Assembly (NCBI GenBank): GCA_013362385.1
Contig: JABFWC010000147.1
Coordinates: 1-5,074 of the forward strand
Length of the DNA stretch: 5,074 bases
Direction: 5' to 3'
DNA from: Pseudarthrobacter sp.
Lineage (GTDB): Bacteria > Actinomycetota > Actinomycetes > Actinomycetales > Micrococcaceae
Part shown: piece after piece, positions 4,848 to 5,074 of the stretch
Layout: each line of letters starts with the position of its first letter
Numbering within the stretch: position 1 is the stretch's first letter
Notes under the pieces: generated by a model
The model's database searches: none
Seen by the model: only the letters and a program-made list of their open reading frames with translations
What the model was told of the DNA's origin: nothing
Translations under genes and position numbers: made by a program

Positions 4848-5074
4848 TCAATGCGAAACGCGGTAGGTGTGGCGGAGGTCGGTGCTCGGCTTGATAGCCA
4901 CCGCCGTGACGACGAGCGCCACTGCCCCTGCGATCCATGATGTCCAGGCGGCCCCCGTAGCGCCCGTATATGCCCCCAGCCAAGGCGAGAGGACCAGAGC
5001 AGCGGCAATGACAGCCTGGACGTATTCCATGGCCGGCGTGCCGGGCATGGCCAGGTTGATGATGCCGCTGACAA
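4848..5074 (-). CDS. SPW-repeat membrane protein (C-terminal part)
   Basis: The frame is open from the window edge to TGA at 4848-4850, giving about 75 residues; the true start lies outside the window. It shows a helix ending in the family's hallmark, YVQAVIAAALVLSPWLGAY. It then has a loop with an aromatic, GAAWTSWIAG, and a second helix, AGAVALVVTAVAI, before a short polar tail ending HTYRVSH. This helix-SPW-loop-W-helix unit is the repeat of SPW-family small membrane proteins, which usually have two copies; this would be the second. An internal ATG at 5048 exists, but the upstream in-frame residues (SGIINLA) also look like membrane protein, so the gene probably runs on. Its function is unknown. 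It is the first visible gene of the unit leading into the phosphoribosyltransferase fusion. Confidence 0.7.
   Translation of the reverse strand, partial: VSGIINLAMPGTPAMEYVQAVIAAALVLSPWLGAYTGATGAAWTSWIAGAVALVVTAVAIKPSTDLRHTYRVSH

Overview
The window reads as chromosome of a high-GC Gram-positive bacterium. Codon third positions are mostly G or C, purine-rich Shine-Dalgarno sites precede most starts, and the protein families are typical of Actinobacteria. The style of the proteins suggests the Arthrobacter/Pseudarthrobacter side of the Micrococcaceae, but that is an impression and not a computed placement. I see no insertion sequence, phage gene, tRNA, rRNA or CRISPR array.

Plus strand, left end: the last 33 codons of a probable membrane protein (1-102), then a complete CDP-alcohol phosphatidyltransferase (179-994). 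Its 3' end runs 47 bases into a convergent gene. Everything to the right is on the minus strand, so transcription there runs from high to low coordinates.

Minus strand, from the right: a partial SPW-repeat membrane protein (4848-5074), a possible 58-residue acidic protein (4657-4833), and a two-domain protein fusing a phosphoribosyltransferase to a dienelactone-hydrolase-like alpha/beta hydrolase (3333-4673). These three are close or overlapping and probably form one transcription unit. It is followed by a 9-bp inverted repeat at its stop codon.

Next comes the centrepiece, a fluoride-response operon. A fluoride (crcB-type) riboswitch at about 3194-3276 precedes a universal-stress-protein homologue (2592-3140) and two different CrcB/Fluc fluoride channel subunits (2092-2592 and 1718-2095). 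The three genes overlap by 1 and 4 bases, so their translation is probably coupled. The two channel subunits have opposite positive-inside charge patterns, which fits an antiparallel heterodimer. The riboswitch keeps the bases I know to be critical in the aptamer but carries an extra stem-loop of about 35 nt, flanked by GAAC repeats, between its P2 and P3 helices. Its pseudoknot strand can also pair with the Shine-Dalgarno of the first gene, suggesting control of translation.

After an 89-base gap comes a type II haloacid-dehalogenase-like HAD hydrolase (948-1628). It may have its own promoter or be read through from the fluoride operon. Several dehalogenase active-site positions are replaced in it, so a role in dehalogenation is uncertain.
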